Shown in pieces: positions 1-9,299 of a stretch of 64,000 nt of DNA. Each line of letters opens with the position of its first letter. The first letter of the stretch is position 1. Below the pieces are notes generated by a model. It had not been told where the DNA came from. It ran no database searches and saw only the letters and a list, made by a program, of their open reading frames with translations. A program made the position numbers and the translations under genes. The stretch lies in assembly GCA_964632995.1 (NCBI GenBank), contig CAZWDL010000019.1, positions 1 to 64,000 on the forward strand, in the 5' to 3' direction. This DNA comes from CAZWDL01 sp964632995. GTDB taxonomy: Bacteria > Bacteroidota > Bacteroidia > Chitinophagales > Saprospiraceae.

Positions 1-12
1 TGAGGGAAAAAG

Positions 13-118
13 AGCCCTTCAAAATGTTGAAAAATTTAGTACACAGTGTACTAGCCTGAGAACAAAATAGCTTATTCAAAACACCAAGAAACTTAGTACA
101 CAATGTACTAGAAGGGCT
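13..118. repeat. Two operator-like palindromes inside 8-bp inverted arms
   Basis: TAGTACACAGTGTACTA (37-53) is a perfect palindrome of 8-bp arms around one base. TAGTACACAATGTACTA (94-110) is the same motif with 7-bp arms around three bases. They are 57 bp apart start to start. Outside them AGCCCTTC (13-20) and GAAGGGCT (111-118) are inverted copies of each other. The arrangement could be a dimeric repressor operator pair or a small palindromic mobile element. A related 17-mer sits at 45749-45765, which favours a dispersed repeat. Confidence 0.6.
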
Positions 119-321
119 TTTACCCGGGGATGACCTTGAAAATGAATTGTTAAAAATTAAAAATACTGCATTTAGTTCCTTTTTTATAAAAAAATCAAGA
201 TATTGAGGACAAGTTCCTGCTATCTACTATTAAGAGCACAGAGGCTAAAATCCACCTGCCATCAAGTTTGTTTAAATACTTGAATTTATCTGTTGTATCC
301 AGATATTTGCTAATGTTTTAT

Positions 322-352
322 TTGAATTTTCAATAAGATTCATTTAGTTTTG
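322..352 (+). promoter_or_regulatory. Candidate Bacteroidota-type promoter for the polysaccharide locus
   Basis: TTG at 322-324 is followed after 20 nt by TAGTTTTG at 345-352, matching the TTG-N(17-23)-TAnnTTTG pattern used by the Bacteroidota primary sigma factor. The first start codon downstream is upxY at 1009, so the transcript would have a leader of about 650 nt. The motif is short and could occur by chance in AT-rich DNA. Confidence 0.35.
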
Positions 353-1008
353 CTGTGCAAGATCCAGTAGCTTTTATTGTGAAACCCTAAAATAAAATGA
401 AACAAAACATATGAATTTATCACAATTTGTTGCTTTGATATCCTCACCCTTTACCCTTCACGGATAAACAACAATTAGTCAATCTGAAAAGTCATTTTTT
501 TGCATCGTTGACTATGAATCTGAAGTCGTTTCAGAGGGGAAAAGGAAATAGAACCTGGGCGTTAAAACTAATCTCGTACTCAGGTCTTTAATTTACCCTC
601 ACTATAAAGCTGGCGGCTGTTACCTCTCAGGGAAATAGTTTCAGGATGACCTTAATGCCTGAAAAATCAGGATGCCATCCAGGTTATTTCCACGTAAAAA
701 ATACGGGGAGAACAACAGAAGATTCAGATGCCCAGTAATTTGATCGACTGTCAGGATGGCGGTTTTGAGGTTAGTACTACCTGTAAATTGAAGTAAAAGG
801 AATGTCGTTTTGTCGAATGGTATGAGACAAAGCCCTGGCTTTGTTTGTTCAATTCTTTCAAAAGCCTTCCGGATTCTTCAAAAATATCGATGAAAGCTTA
901 TTTGATCGGAAGTTAGAGGTATGCCCTGAATCAATGGAAAAACGAAATAAGATCATCCGGACACGGAAGATCTATGAATAGGGAATATAGCGTACAAGAA
1001 CAAAACCC

Positions 1009-1575
1009 ATGAACAAAGCCATAGATAAATCCCAGTACAGCGGAAAAACACGAGTGGAGGAATCCCGGTGGTTCGCTGTTTATACCAGATACAAGAGAGA
1101 GAAGCTCATCTACCGAAGGCTGAGAGAGAAGGGGATTGAAACCTACCTGCCCTTACAAGAGTTCACCCGCCATTACAAGCGCAAAAAACGCGTGGTGGAA
1201 CTTCCGCTGATCAGCTGTTATCTATTTACCAAGATTACCAAAAAAGAACAGGTGCCGGTATTGGAAACGCCGGACGTCGTACAGTTTGTTAAGTTCGCCA
1301 ACCAAATGATTCCCATTCCCAATGTGGAGATTCAGTTAATGCAACGGATCGTTGGAGAAAAAAGGGAACTGGAGGTGGAGCCCGCCGGCTTTCGGGAAGG
1401 TGAGGAGGTGGAAATTATAGGGGGAGACCTAACCGGAGTGAGAGGGATTTTATTAAAGCAGCATAGTAAGAAGAATTTTCTGGTAGAACTGACGCATACG
1501 GGATATGCATTGCGCATGGAAATTGATCCAGCGCTTCTGCGCCCCCTGAGACGTCAGTCCTACCGTAATGCTTGA
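1009..1575 (+). CDS. UpxY-type transcription antiterminator (NusG paralogue)
   Basis: The protein has an N-terminal NusG (NGN) domain beginning with the WFAVYTRYKREK motif at about residues 21-32 and continuing to about 110, then a KOW segment with the signature GEEVEIIGGDLTGVRGIL near residues 126-143. At 188 aa it is the size of Bacteroides UpxY proteins, which load onto RNA polymerase and let it read through the leader of their own capsule operon. It is the first gene of the locus, which fits exactly that role. The ATG at 1009 is taken as the start; a long untranslated leader precedes it. Family assignment is strong; the regulatory target is inferred from position. Confidence 0.88.
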   Translation: MNKAIDKSQYSGKTRVEESRWFAVYTRYKREKLIYRRLREKGIETYLPLQEFTRHYKRKKRVVELPLISCYLFTKITKKEQVPVLETPDVVQFVKFANQMIPIPNVEIQLMQRIVGEKRELEVEPAGFREGEEVEIIGGDLTGVRGILLKQHSKKNFLVELTHTGYALRMEIDPALLRPLRRQSYRNA

Positions 1576-1701
1576 ACAGCCAATCTCGGTGATTGGCATT
1601 AATACATGTTCACATCATCGTTCCAAGTTGATTTCATTTTAGAGATTATGCCCCTGCGACATATCAGCGGCGAAGCCGTACAAGGAAATGAAAAAGAATT
1701 C

Positions 1702-2526
1702 ATGCTTAGAGAAAAAGTAGCCTATTACACGCTTTGCAGAATTTTGTTTAAGCGTTTTCCCCCGGAGCAGTTACTGCTGCTGGCTGTTATCGGACTCCTA
1801 AACAGCTGCGTTTCCTACGATCAGTTGCTGAATTACCAGGGCGAGGTCCCCAATCCGGAGCACATCGAGATTAAAACCCCTCCCGATATCCGGATCCAGC
1901 CCAATGATATCATCAGTATAAAAGTGCACAGTTCTGATGTCGAAACAGCCGCCCCTTTTAACCTGTCCTCTCCGGAAGAAAGTTCGGGATTTCTGAATGT
2001 CGAGTCTATGCAGCTGAACGGATATATGCTCGACAGGGAGGGCGCTATTGATTTCCCCATCCTGGGCAGATTGGTTTTGCAAGGTTTGAGCATTACCGAG
2101 GCCAAAGAAATGATTAATGAAAAACTGAAGCAACACCTTAAAGATCCGGTGGTGAATATCCGCTTATTGAATTTCACTGTTTCGGTCACCGGTGAAGTAC
2201 AGAATCCGGGAACTTTCACCATCATCAATGAACGCATTTCACTGCCCGACGCCCTGGCATTGGCCGGTGATCTGACCGGTCATGCCAACAGAAGTAATAT
2301 ACTGCTGGTGCGGGAGAGCAACGGAGAACGCGCCATGCACCGGGTTAACCTGCAATCGGCCGAGTTTTTTCAATCAGAACTTTATTACCTGAAGCAGAAT
2401 GACCTCATCTACGTGGAACCCATCCGGGCCAAAGCCGGAGAGGTGGATGATCAGACCTCCAAGACGGTACCCATTATCGGGGTGGCTGTCAGTCTGATGG
2501 CCGTAATAATAGCCTTGGTCAATTAG
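1702..2526 (+). CDS. wza: Wza-like polysaccharide export outer-membrane lipoprotein
   Basis: From the ATG at 1702 a basic N-terminus leads into a hydrophobic stretch ending in the lipobox LLNSC, with the acylated cysteine at residue 36. The frame is open back to 1606, but the longer form would place the signal sequence about 50 residues in, so 1702 is preferred. A poly-export domain begins at PDIRIQPNDIISIKV. An SLBB segment follows (FTVSVTGEVQNPGTFTI), and a C-terminal hydrophobic helix (PIIGVAVSLMAVIIALV) is typical of Gram-negative Wza proteins that thread a helical barrel through the outer membrane. It sits 24 nt before the Wzc-like gene, the standard export pair. Confidence 0.88.
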   Translation: MLREKVAYYTLCRILFKRFPPEQLLLLAVIGLLNSCVSYDQLLNYQGEVPNPEHIEIKTPPDIRIQPNDIISIKVHSSDVETAAPFNLSSPEESSGFLNVESMQLNGYMLDREGAIDFPILGRLVLQGLSITEAKEMINEKLKQHLKDPVVNIRLLNFTVSVTGEVQNPGTFTIINERISLPDALALAGDLTGHANRSNILLVRESNGERAMHRVNLQSAEFFQSELYYLKQNDLIYVEPIRAKAGEVDDQTSKTVPIIGVAVSLMAVIIALVN

Positions 2527-2550
2527 TAAGTTTTTATTCAACAGAATGCT

Positions 2551-4890
2551 ATGGAAAAGAGAAATAACTCCGATGTTTTAATGTTAAAGGGCTCCGTTAT
2601 CGGAAAGGCGGATGAAGAGGTGAATTACCGGGAATTGCTCTACAAGTTTTTCCTGGGCAAGTGGTATCTGTATGCGATTTCCCTGGCCTTATGTCTGGGA
2701 CTGACTTACATTTACATCAAAAAGCAGCAATCCGTTTATGGAATCAGCAGCAAATTACTAATCCGGGAAAGTAAATCTGATTACAGCCCCGAAGAAGATT
2801 GGTTAAAAAGAAGCCTTAGCTTTTCTGCTGTTTCCGAAAATGTGGCTAATGAAATCCAGGTGCTTACCTCTTTCTCGCTGATGCATACCGTGGTAGAAGA
2901 GCTGGGGCTGGAAACGCGTTATTACTGGAAACACAGGCTTTCGGAGTACGATGCCTATAAAAACTTTCCGATTGTAGTGGACTCCTTCTCTCTGAATCCC
3001 GTTGAGAAAACGCATTTTCAGGTTACGCCGATTGATAAGCAGACTTTCAAATTCTCCCAAGACGATCAGGAGATCGGCGCTTACCAATTCGGGCAGGTTT
3101 TTTCCAACGCCTTCGGCACCTTCCGCATTCAGAAGAACGGCAGCCTGCCTGCGGCTACCGACTCTACCATGAATGTTTCCTTTTCAGAGGCCGGCGCCCT
3201 GGCTACGAGTTATTTAGACAAACTGAAGGTGGAGCTATCCGACGAAAAGAACAAATCCTCGGTACTTTTACTGTCTCTAAAGGATGAAGTACCGCAGCGA
3301 GGGGTCGATATCATGAACAGGCTGGTGCAGCGGTACAATCAACTGAAATCGCAGGAGAACACGGAAATCACCTTCAACAGTCTGGAATTCATCGGAGAGC
3401 GTATCGCCGCTATTAGTTCCGAGTTGAAGGGGCTGGAAAACAGCGTCGAGGAGTTTAAAATGAGTAATGACATAGCTTCTGAGACTACCGCGGATTTAAA
3501 TATCATCCTGAACCGGGTGGACGAGCTTGTCGAGGAACAAAGAAATATCGAATTGCAGATCGGTATTCTCGACTCCATGAAGATAGACCTGCAGGATACT
3601 TCCGGTGGGTTTGAGTTGATTCCGGTCAATTTATCACTGGTGAACAATCAGGTCCAGGAACTGGTCAAGCCTTACAACGAATTGGTCCTGCAAAGACAAC
3701 AGTTGCTGCTGACGGGGCAGCCTTCCAACCCGGTTATCCAGTCGACTGATCAGAGGCTGAGCAGTATGCGCTCCTCTATTTATTCAGCGATTGACAATAT
3801 GCGACAAGATCTGCGCACGAAGCTGGCCATGACTGAGAAGGAGTATAACCGCTCGCTCAGCAGGCTGCGCAGTGTACCCGCCAAAGAAAAAGGATTGTCG
3901 GATAAACTGCGTAAACAGTCTATCACTGAAAACCTCTACGTTTATCTTTTGCAGAAAAGAGAAGAAACGGCGCTGGCGCTGGTCAGTAATCACGCCAGTT
4001 CCGTGCTGGTGGATCCGCCGCACAGCACTCCGAAACCCATCGGACCCAATAAAATGCTTTACCTCTTCGGCGGTACTTTTGCCGGTATCGGTATTCCGCT
4101 TGGGCTGTTATTATTGCTCGGTCTCTTTAAAGACTCCGTCCGCTCGGAGAAAGAGCTGAAGAAAGTGGTTCCCAACCAGCCTATCGTCGGAGTCATCAAT
4201 CATCACCGGGGCAAAAAAGATCAGATGCTGCTCGGCCAAAACCGGAATATGGTCGCCGAGCGTTTTCGAACCCTGCGGACAAACATTCAGTTCCATTACC
4301 GGGAGAAAACAAAGTGCATCATGGTCACTTCCAGTACCAGTGATGAAGGAAAAACGTTTGTGGCCTCCAACCTGGCGACCAGTTTCGCAATGTCCAAAAA
4401 GAAAACGATCATTATCGATTTCGATCTTCGCAAGCCGGACATGGGAACCTACTTTGCTGTCAATCCGGAGATTGGAATGAGCAGTTTTCTGATTGAAGAT
4501 TTGGAAATCGATGAGGTGATTCAAGTTTCAAAAGAATTTGACAACCTGCACTATATCGGGGGCGGGCCGGTATTGGATAATCCGCCTGAATGGATTACTG
4601 AAGAGAAACTGAAGGAGCTCTTTTCCTTCCTCCGGGCTCATTATGATATTATCATCATTGATACTTCGCCGGTAGGTATTATTTCGGACGCCATACTCTT
4701 GAATAACTATGTGGACCATTCCCTGTACGTCGTCCGGTCCGGATACACCAAAAAAGTTATGATTGAAAAAGCGAGAGAGTTTTTTGATGATGAAAAGCTG
4801 ACAAATCCGCACATCATTCTCAACGGAGTAAAAAAGGAAAACGATGTTTACGGATACAGCTATAAAAAATACGGTTATACGAAAACCTGA
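2551..4890 (+). CDS. wzc: Wzc-like polysaccharide co-polymerase with BY-kinase domain
   Basis: An N-terminal Wzz domain with transmembrane segments near residues 35-55 and 505-525 encloses a long periplasmic, largely coiled-coil region. The cytoplasmic C-terminus is a bacterial tyrosine kinase: Walker A SSTSDEGKT at 594-602, Walker A' IIIDFDLRKPD with Asp623 and Asp625, and Walker B IIIIDTSP ending at Asp704. The last 16 residues hold five tyrosines (767, 769, 771, 774, 776), the autophosphorylation cluster that controls chain length. All key motifs are intact, so an active kinase is predicted. Length (779 aa) is normal for fused Wzc. It lies between the export lipoprotein and the initiating transferase. 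Confidence 0.92.
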   Translation: MEKRNNSDVLMLKGSVIGKADEEVNYRELLYKFFLGKWYLYAISLALCLGLTYIYIKKQQSVYGISSKLLIRESKSDYSPEEDWLKRSLSFSAVSENVANEIQVLTSFSLMHTVVEELGLETRYYWKHRLSEYDAYKNFPIVVDSFSLNPVEKTHFQVTPIDKQTFKFSQDDQEIGAYQFGQVFSNAFGTFRIQKNGSLPAATDSTMNVSFSEAGALATSYLDKLKVELSDEKNKSSVLLLSLKDEVPQRGVDIMNRLVQRYNQLKSQENTEITFNSLEFIGERIAAISSELKGLENSVEEFKMSNDIASETTADLNIILNRVDELVEEQRNIELQIGILDSMKIDLQDTSGGFELIPVNLSLVNNQVQELVKPYNELVLQRQQLLLTGQPSNPVIQSTDQRLSSMRSSIYSAIDNMRQDLRTKLAMTEKEYNRSLSRLRSVPAKEKGLSDKLRKQSITENLYVYLLQKREETALALVSNHASSVLVDPPHSTPKPIGPNKMLYLFGGTFAGIGIPLGLLLLLGLFKDSVRSEKELKKVVPNQPIVGVINHHRGKKDQMLLGQNRNMVAERFRTLRTNIQFHYREKTKCIMVTSSTSDEGKTFVASNLATSFAMSKKKTIIIDFDLRKPDMGTYFAVNPEIGMSSFLIEDLEIDEVIQVSKEFDNLHYIGGGPVLDNPPEWITEEKLKELFSFLRAHYDIIIIDTSPVGIISDAILLNNYVDHSLYVVRSGYTKKVMIEKAREFFDDEKLTNPHIILNGVKKENDVYGYSYKKYGYTKT

Positions 4891-5067
4891 GCAATAATTT
4901 TTACGGATGAATCCCCCCCCGGTTTTTCGCTTCATTCGTACCTGTTGCCAACATATTCCCCCCTCTTCCGGCTTGGCAGTGATCACCGCTATTGATGCCC
5001 GGCGCATTAATCGCGCTGATTATTGGTAATGCCTTTTATTACCCCTCCCTTTGCAAAACTAAACCAC

Positions 5068-6528
5068 ATGAACACACACATCCACGTAGAAAAAATCGAG
5101 GTCAGAGAAAAAGAGATTCTGAGGAGTAAAGTTCCTGGCCATGAGCGAATCAAAAAAAATTACGAGCAGGATCTTCACCAGGTTATTGCCCTGGACCTGC
5201 TGATCCTGAACCTGTGTTTTGCGGGGTATATGACCCTGCAGATCCCCTTGTTTGAGTTGCTGGAAGACCATTTGAATAACCTGCTTCTGTTCTTCTTCCT
5301 CGTCAACACCCTTTGGCTTTCCATGGCGCCCTTCACCGGTATATATCAGGTTTTTGAAGGAATAAAGCTGCATTTGAAAGTCAAAGACCTTTTCTGGGGC
5401 TCGCTGATTTACTTTGGCATCATCAGTTTGATATACTACCAATTTCTGTTTTCCTCTTTTGAAATTCACTTCCTGATCCCCACCTTCTTCACTTTTATCG
5501 TACTCTCCAGTCTGATTCATTACACCATCCGGTATTACAGCCGGAGCCGGACAGGCCCCTTGTCCTACGCTGTCGTGGGAGGGGACCACCATCATCTCAG
5601 CTATCTGGAAGAGGTGTTTGAGTCGGCCTATGGTAAGTACGCATTCTGTGTCGGTCGGTTTGCTCACAAAGATCTGCCCGGAGTGATCAACCTTGGCGGA
5701 TATCACGAAGTAGAGCAATACCTAAGGGCGAACGGGAATATTGATAAGCTGCTCTACTTTTTCAGTGACCTGTCAAAAAATGAAGTTCAGCAGATTATCC
5801 AGCTATGCCGAAGTCGCTTTATCGATTTCGAGGTGGTGCCGGCAGAAATGGATTTCTTCGAAAAAGGCGTTCAGGTGGAACAGTTATCGCAGCTTCCCAT
5901 TTTCCGTCGTAAAAAAGAGCCGTTGTGCGAACTCAAAAATAAAATTCTGAAACGCACATTCGACGTCTTTTTCTCGCTCGTAGTAACGCTACTTGTTTTT
6001 CCCTGGTTGCTTCCTGTCATTGCTCTGCTGATCAAGTTGGAATCGCGGGGTCCTGTTTTTTTCGTTCAAAAGCGGTCGGGCTACTGGAATAAACCTTTCA
6101 ACTGCATTAAATTCAGGACCATGCGGGTTAATGAGCGAAGTGATGAGCAGCAGGCCACCAAAGGAGACAGCCGTATCACCAAATTCGGCGCTTTTTTGCG
6201 GAAAACCAATCTGGATGAGCTGCCGCAGTTCCTGAACGTACTGATGGGTGATATGTCGATAGTAGGGCCCCGCCCGCATATGCTGCAACACACCGCCGAA
6301 TATTCCAAGCTCATCGATCGCTTTATGATCCGCCATGAAGTTAAGCCGGGCATTACGGGCTGGGCGCAGGTGAGCGGCTGGCGAGGGCCAACCGAGGAGG
6401 TTTATAAAATGGCCAAACGGGTGGAGTACGATGTGTACTACATAGAAAACTGGAGTTTCTGGTTCGATTGCAAGTGCATTTTCCTGACCGTTTTCAATAT
6501 GGTCAAAGGAGAGGAGAATGCATTTTAG
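5068..6528 (+). CDS. Initiating undecaprenyl-phosphate sugar-1-phosphate transferase (WcaJ/WbaP type)
   Basis: Four or so N-terminal membrane helices and a degenerate nucleotide-binding region are followed by a fifth helix and the catalytic sugar-transferase domain. The domain has the signatures KRTFDVFFSLVV, FVQKRSGYWNKPFNCIKFRTM, RKTNLDELPQFLNV and GDMSIVGPRPH. This polyisoprenyl-phosphate hexose-1-phosphate transferase family puts the first sugar onto the lipid carrier at the inner membrane. The sugar (glucose, galactose or other) cannot be told from the sequence. The frame stays open upstream through TTG 5023 and ATG 5029; ATG 5068 is chosen because it gives the usual short basic N-terminus. 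A 177-nt gap separates it from wzc. Confidence 0.9.
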   Translation: MNTHIHVEKIEVREKEILRSKVPGHERIKKNYEQDLHQVIALDLLILNLCFAGYMTLQIPLFELLEDHLNNLLLFFFLVNTLWLSMAPFTGIYQVFEGIKLHLKVKDLFWGSLIYFGIISLIYYQFLFSSFEIHFLIPTFFTFIVLSSLIHYTIRYYSRSRTGPLSYAVVGGDHHHLSYLEEVFESAYGKYAFCVGRFAHKDLPGVINLGGYHEVEQYLRANGNIDKLLYFFSDLSKNEVQQIIQLCRSRFIDFEVVPAEMDFFEKGVQVEQLSQLPIFRRKKEPLCELKNKILKRTFDVFFSLVVTLLVFPWLLPVIALLIKLESRGPVFFVQKRSGYWNKPFNCIKFRTMRVNERSDEQQATKGDSRITKFGAFLRKTNLDELPQFLNVLMGDMSIVGPRPHMLQHTAEYSKLIDRFMIRHEVKPGITGWAQVSGWRGPTEEVYKMAKRVEYDVYYIENWSFWFDCKCIFLTVFNMVKGEENAF

Positions 6529-6618
6529 ACGCTTGCCGACCGATTTTCATGGTATTGCAAAACAGAAGGGGCTGAATCACCGGCTTTTTTCGGACCGGTA
6601 ATTTTATAATACAAGATT

Positions 6619-8031
6619 TTGGTTAAAAGCATTCTGCGAAGTAAGGTCTTTAAGAATTTTTCCTACTTAACCATAGGAAATGCGCTGTCGCAGCTAATAA
6701 GCCTTTTTACGATTTTGCGGATAACGCGGGTTTTGGCGCCCGACGACTACGGCGTTTTTACCTTCCTGGCCATGCAGGGGATGCTGTTGCTGACGATCGG
6801 AGACCTGGGCATCCGGAATATCATCATTCGATCCATCGCCCGGGATAAGGAGCGGACCAATGACCTGATGTACAACGGGGTTGTTCTGAAAACCCTCTCC
6901 ATCCTTTTTCTTTCGCTACTGTACATCGGGTACAACTCCTGGTTCGGCAGCCTCTCCGCCTGGCAGCTTAGTCTGCTTTTCCTTTTTTCACTGATCAACT
7001 GCTTTTCCAATTTATTTGAAAATGCCTTTCTCGGTCATGAAAAAATGTTGCCGCCGGCGCTGGGCAGCCTGGTACACAGTGTTCTATGGTTCACGGCGGT
7101 TTATACTCTGCCGGTCGAGCTGATTTCGCCGAATTTTCTCTTTGTCGTTTTTGTCGTCCTACACGCCATGAAGGCGATGCTCTTTTACTGGTTTCTGCGG
7201 CACTACGATCTGCTGCAGGGGCAGGTGCAAAGTTTCTGGCGTTCGACAAGGACCTTGCTGCGGGAAAGCTGGCCCTATTTCGCGCTCGTTCTGGTCATGT
7301 TGCCTTTCACCAAGCTTTCGAATAATTTCCTGGATATCAATTCCAACTTGGAACAGGTAGGCTATTATAATTTAGCCGACAAGCTGGTCGGGCCGGTATC
7401 TCTGGTGCTGGATCTGGCGCTGGCGGCTATTTTTCCCAACCTCTCTTCGCTTTGGGTGAAGGACAAAGATCGCTTTAATCAGTTTATTTCCACGGGCTTC
7501 AGGTACTTTATGCTCCTGTCCATGCTGCTGTGTTTCGTATTTACACTCTACGTCGAAGAGGTCGTGATTTTCCTTTTCCCCGCCAGCTATCTGCCGGCCG
7601 TTCCGGTTTGTCAGATTCAGATCTGGTTGCTTTTCCTGTTGTCGGTGGATAGTTTTATCGGAACAATTCTGGGAGCTACGGACAAGGAAAAGCTCATCCT
7701 CAGACTGGGCATCGTTCATTCCCTCTTCGCCACGCCCATATTGTACTACGGAAGTAACTACGGTGCTTTGGGGCTTTCGTATGGACAAATTTTTTCTTTT
7801 ACCGTCTTTCAGCTTTACCTCTGGTACGTATTTCGTAAGGCTTTGAAAATAAAAGTGCAACACAGAAATATGTTGTGGCTGATTGCCGCCTTCTTATTTG
7901 TGGTTTCTTATTTTTCGTATCTGGTTCCCACGGATTATGCGCTTACCTATAAAATAGTGCTTACTGTATCCGTATTAGGGATAGCTGGTATTTATGTTCT
8001 GCGAACACTTAAACTTGCGGAAGTCAAATGA
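6619..8031 (+). CDS. wzx: Wzx-type oligosaccharide flippase
   Basis: A 470-aa polytopic protein with about 12-14 hydrophobic segments and the N-terminal pattern FKNFSYLTIGNALSQLISLFTILRI usual for the polysaccharide-transport family of the MOP superfamily. It moves lipid-linked repeat units across the inner membrane. The start is a TTG codon at 6619; the first in-frame ATG lies near residue 51 and would delete the first helix. The stop overlaps the start of the next gene by 4 nt (ATGA), so the flippase and the polymerase are probably translationally coupled. Confidence 0.88.
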   Translation: MVKSILRSKVFKNFSYLTIGNALSQLISLFTILRITRVLAPDDYGVFTFLAMQGMLLLTIGDLGIRNIIIRSIARDKERTNDLMYNGVVLKTLSILFLSLLYIGYNSWFGSLSAWQLSLLFLFSLINCFSNLFENAFLGHEKMLPPALGSLVHSVLWFTAVYTLPVELISPNFLFVVFVVLHAMKAMLFYWFLRHYDLLQGQVQSFWRSTRTLLRESWPYFALVLVMLPFTKLSNNFLDINSNLEQVGYYNLADKLVGPVSLVLDLALAAIFPNLSSLWVKDKDRFNQFISTGFRYFMLLSMLLCFVFTLYVEEVVIFLFPASYLPAVPVCQIQIWLLFLLSVDSFIGTILGATDKEKLILRLGIVHSLFATPILYYGSNYGALGLSYGQIFSFTVFQLYLWYVFRKALKIKVQHRNMLWLIAAFLFVVSYFSYLVPTDYALTYKIVLTVSVLGIAGIYVLRTLKLAEVK

Positions 8032-9281
8032 AAAGAAAGCTTCAGGCAGCCTTTATTTTTCTGGTCGTCATTTTCTCCCTCCGTTTTTTTGATGCGCACT
8101 TCATCAGTGAGGAAATCATCAATTACGGGTCTTATTTGTTATTCCTGATGGTGCTGGGACTGTCCGTTCCTCATATGCTGTCGGAGCGGGGCGGTTTAAT
8201 TTTACCGGTGCAATTGGTTTTTGCCGGCATCCTGCTGTCCATGCCCATGGCTTATCTGGCCTGGGGACAAGGGATAAAGGACACCATCATTATTACGCTT
8301 CCCTATCTCATGTGGGTGCTTTTTTTCTTTCTGCTCCGGGTGTCCTTCCCGTTGAAGTTGCTGGAAAAGATCGTGCTCGCCTACGGGGTAATCTACATTG
8401 TTCTTTATTTTTTCCAGCTGTCTCAAAGCCCGACTGTTCTTTTCGGTAGTTCGATGTGGGGGGATGAGTTTATTGAAAGCCGCGGCATCGTCCGGATTAT
8501 TTTTCCGGGGGCCGGCATATTTATCCTTGCTGTTTTTATCGCTGTCAACAAGCTCACTACCCAGCGAAAAGACCGCATGTTTTGGGTATTCATGGTAGCT
8601 ATGGGCGTGCTCATCCCGGTACTGCAGGTTACCCGGCAGTTTGTCATCGGTATCTCCATGATATTTCTCTACCATTTTCTGAAGGGACAGAATTTCTTTA
8701 AAAAATCGGGGACGGTAGTCGCTTTTATCATCGTGGTACTTTTTGTGTTCAATACGGACACGAAGGTGATTACCGGTTTAATCGAAGCGGCGCAAAGAGA
8801 TATTGAACTGGGGTCGGATTATATCCGGGTAAAGGCCGCCGAATACTTCCTTACCGATTTTTCGCCCAACCTGCTGACCCGTCTTCTCGGAAACGGCGCC
8901 CCCATATGGGGCTTGTCGGCCTACGGAATCTACGTCGCCAGGCTGGCTGTATACGAGGGGTTGTACCAATCGGATGTCGGTATTATCGGTATGTATTCCA
9001 TGTTCGGCATTTTACCGGTGATAGGCTATATCATCATCTGGGTCAAAAGTTTTACCGTTGAATTGCCCGAAGAATATCAATATGTGCGCTATTACTTCTG
9101 GTATCTCCTGCTAACCAGCTTCACCTGGTATACGGTTTACCATTACCATTACATTATGTCAACCGTCTTTGCCCTGTATATTTTTCACGTCATTTCGCAG
9201 CGGGTGGTGGAATTTGAACGGGAAGACGGAAGCCGGGTCAAATTATTCTTTTCGCAGGAAGCGGAAGTGGAATCCCGATAA
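8028..9281 (+). CDS. Wzy-like O-antigen/EPS polymerase
   Basis: A 417-aa integral membrane protein with roughly ten to eleven hydrophobic helices and a large loop (about residues 240-310) before the last helices, the layout of Wzy polymerases and O-antigen ligases. Sequence motifs in this family are weak, so the call rests on topology and context: it overlaps the flippase by 4 nt and precedes a glycosyltransferase by 18 nt. It would link repeat units in the periplasm. A ligase is the main alternative, but this locus has Wza/Wzc export genes, which favours a polymerase. Confidence 0.7.
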   Translation: MKRKLQAAFIFLVVIFSLRFFDAHFISEEIINYGSYLLFLMVLGLSVPHMLSERGGLILPVQLVFAGILLSMPMAYLAWGQGIKDTIIITLPYLMWVLFFFLLRVSFPLKLLEKIVLAYGVIYIVLYFFQLSQSPTVLFGSSMWGDEFIESRGIVRIIFPGAGIFILAVFIAVNKLTTQRKDRMFWVFMVAMGVLIPVLQVTRQFVIGISMIFLYHFLKGQNFFKKSGTVVAFIIVVLFVFNTDTKVITGLIEAAQRDIELGSDYIRVKAAEYFLTDFSPNLLTRLLGNGAPIWGLSAYGIYVARLAVYEGLYQSDVGIIGMYSMFGILPVIGYIIIWVKSFTVELPEEYQYVRYYFWYLLLTSFTWYTVYHYHYIMSTVFALYIFHVISQRVVEFEREDGSRVKLFFSQEAEVESR

Positions 9282-9299
9282 TACTAAAACACATATGCT

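Larger units (their letters stand above)
1..1008. other. Gene-free, AT-rich leader region upstream of the polysaccharide locus
   Basis: No reading frame of convincing length or family is visible on either strand. The stretch contains a pair of 17-bp palindromes framed by short inverted arms (13-118), a candidate promoter (322-352), and then about 650 nt of untranslated sequence before the upxY start. In Bacteroides capsule loci the UpxY protein acts on the leader between promoter and first gene, so a long leader here is what that model expects. Any gene belonging to the left flank lies outside the window. Confidence 0.6.

Noticed and set aside
1606..1701. 32-codon N-terminal extension of the Wza-like protein
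   Set aside because: It would place the lipoprotein signal far from the N-terminus; the ATG at 1702 gives a normal signal peptide.
4913..4920. C8 run after the wzc stop as a phase-variation tract
   Set aside because: Eight bases is short, and it lies just after a stop codon with no frame to switch.
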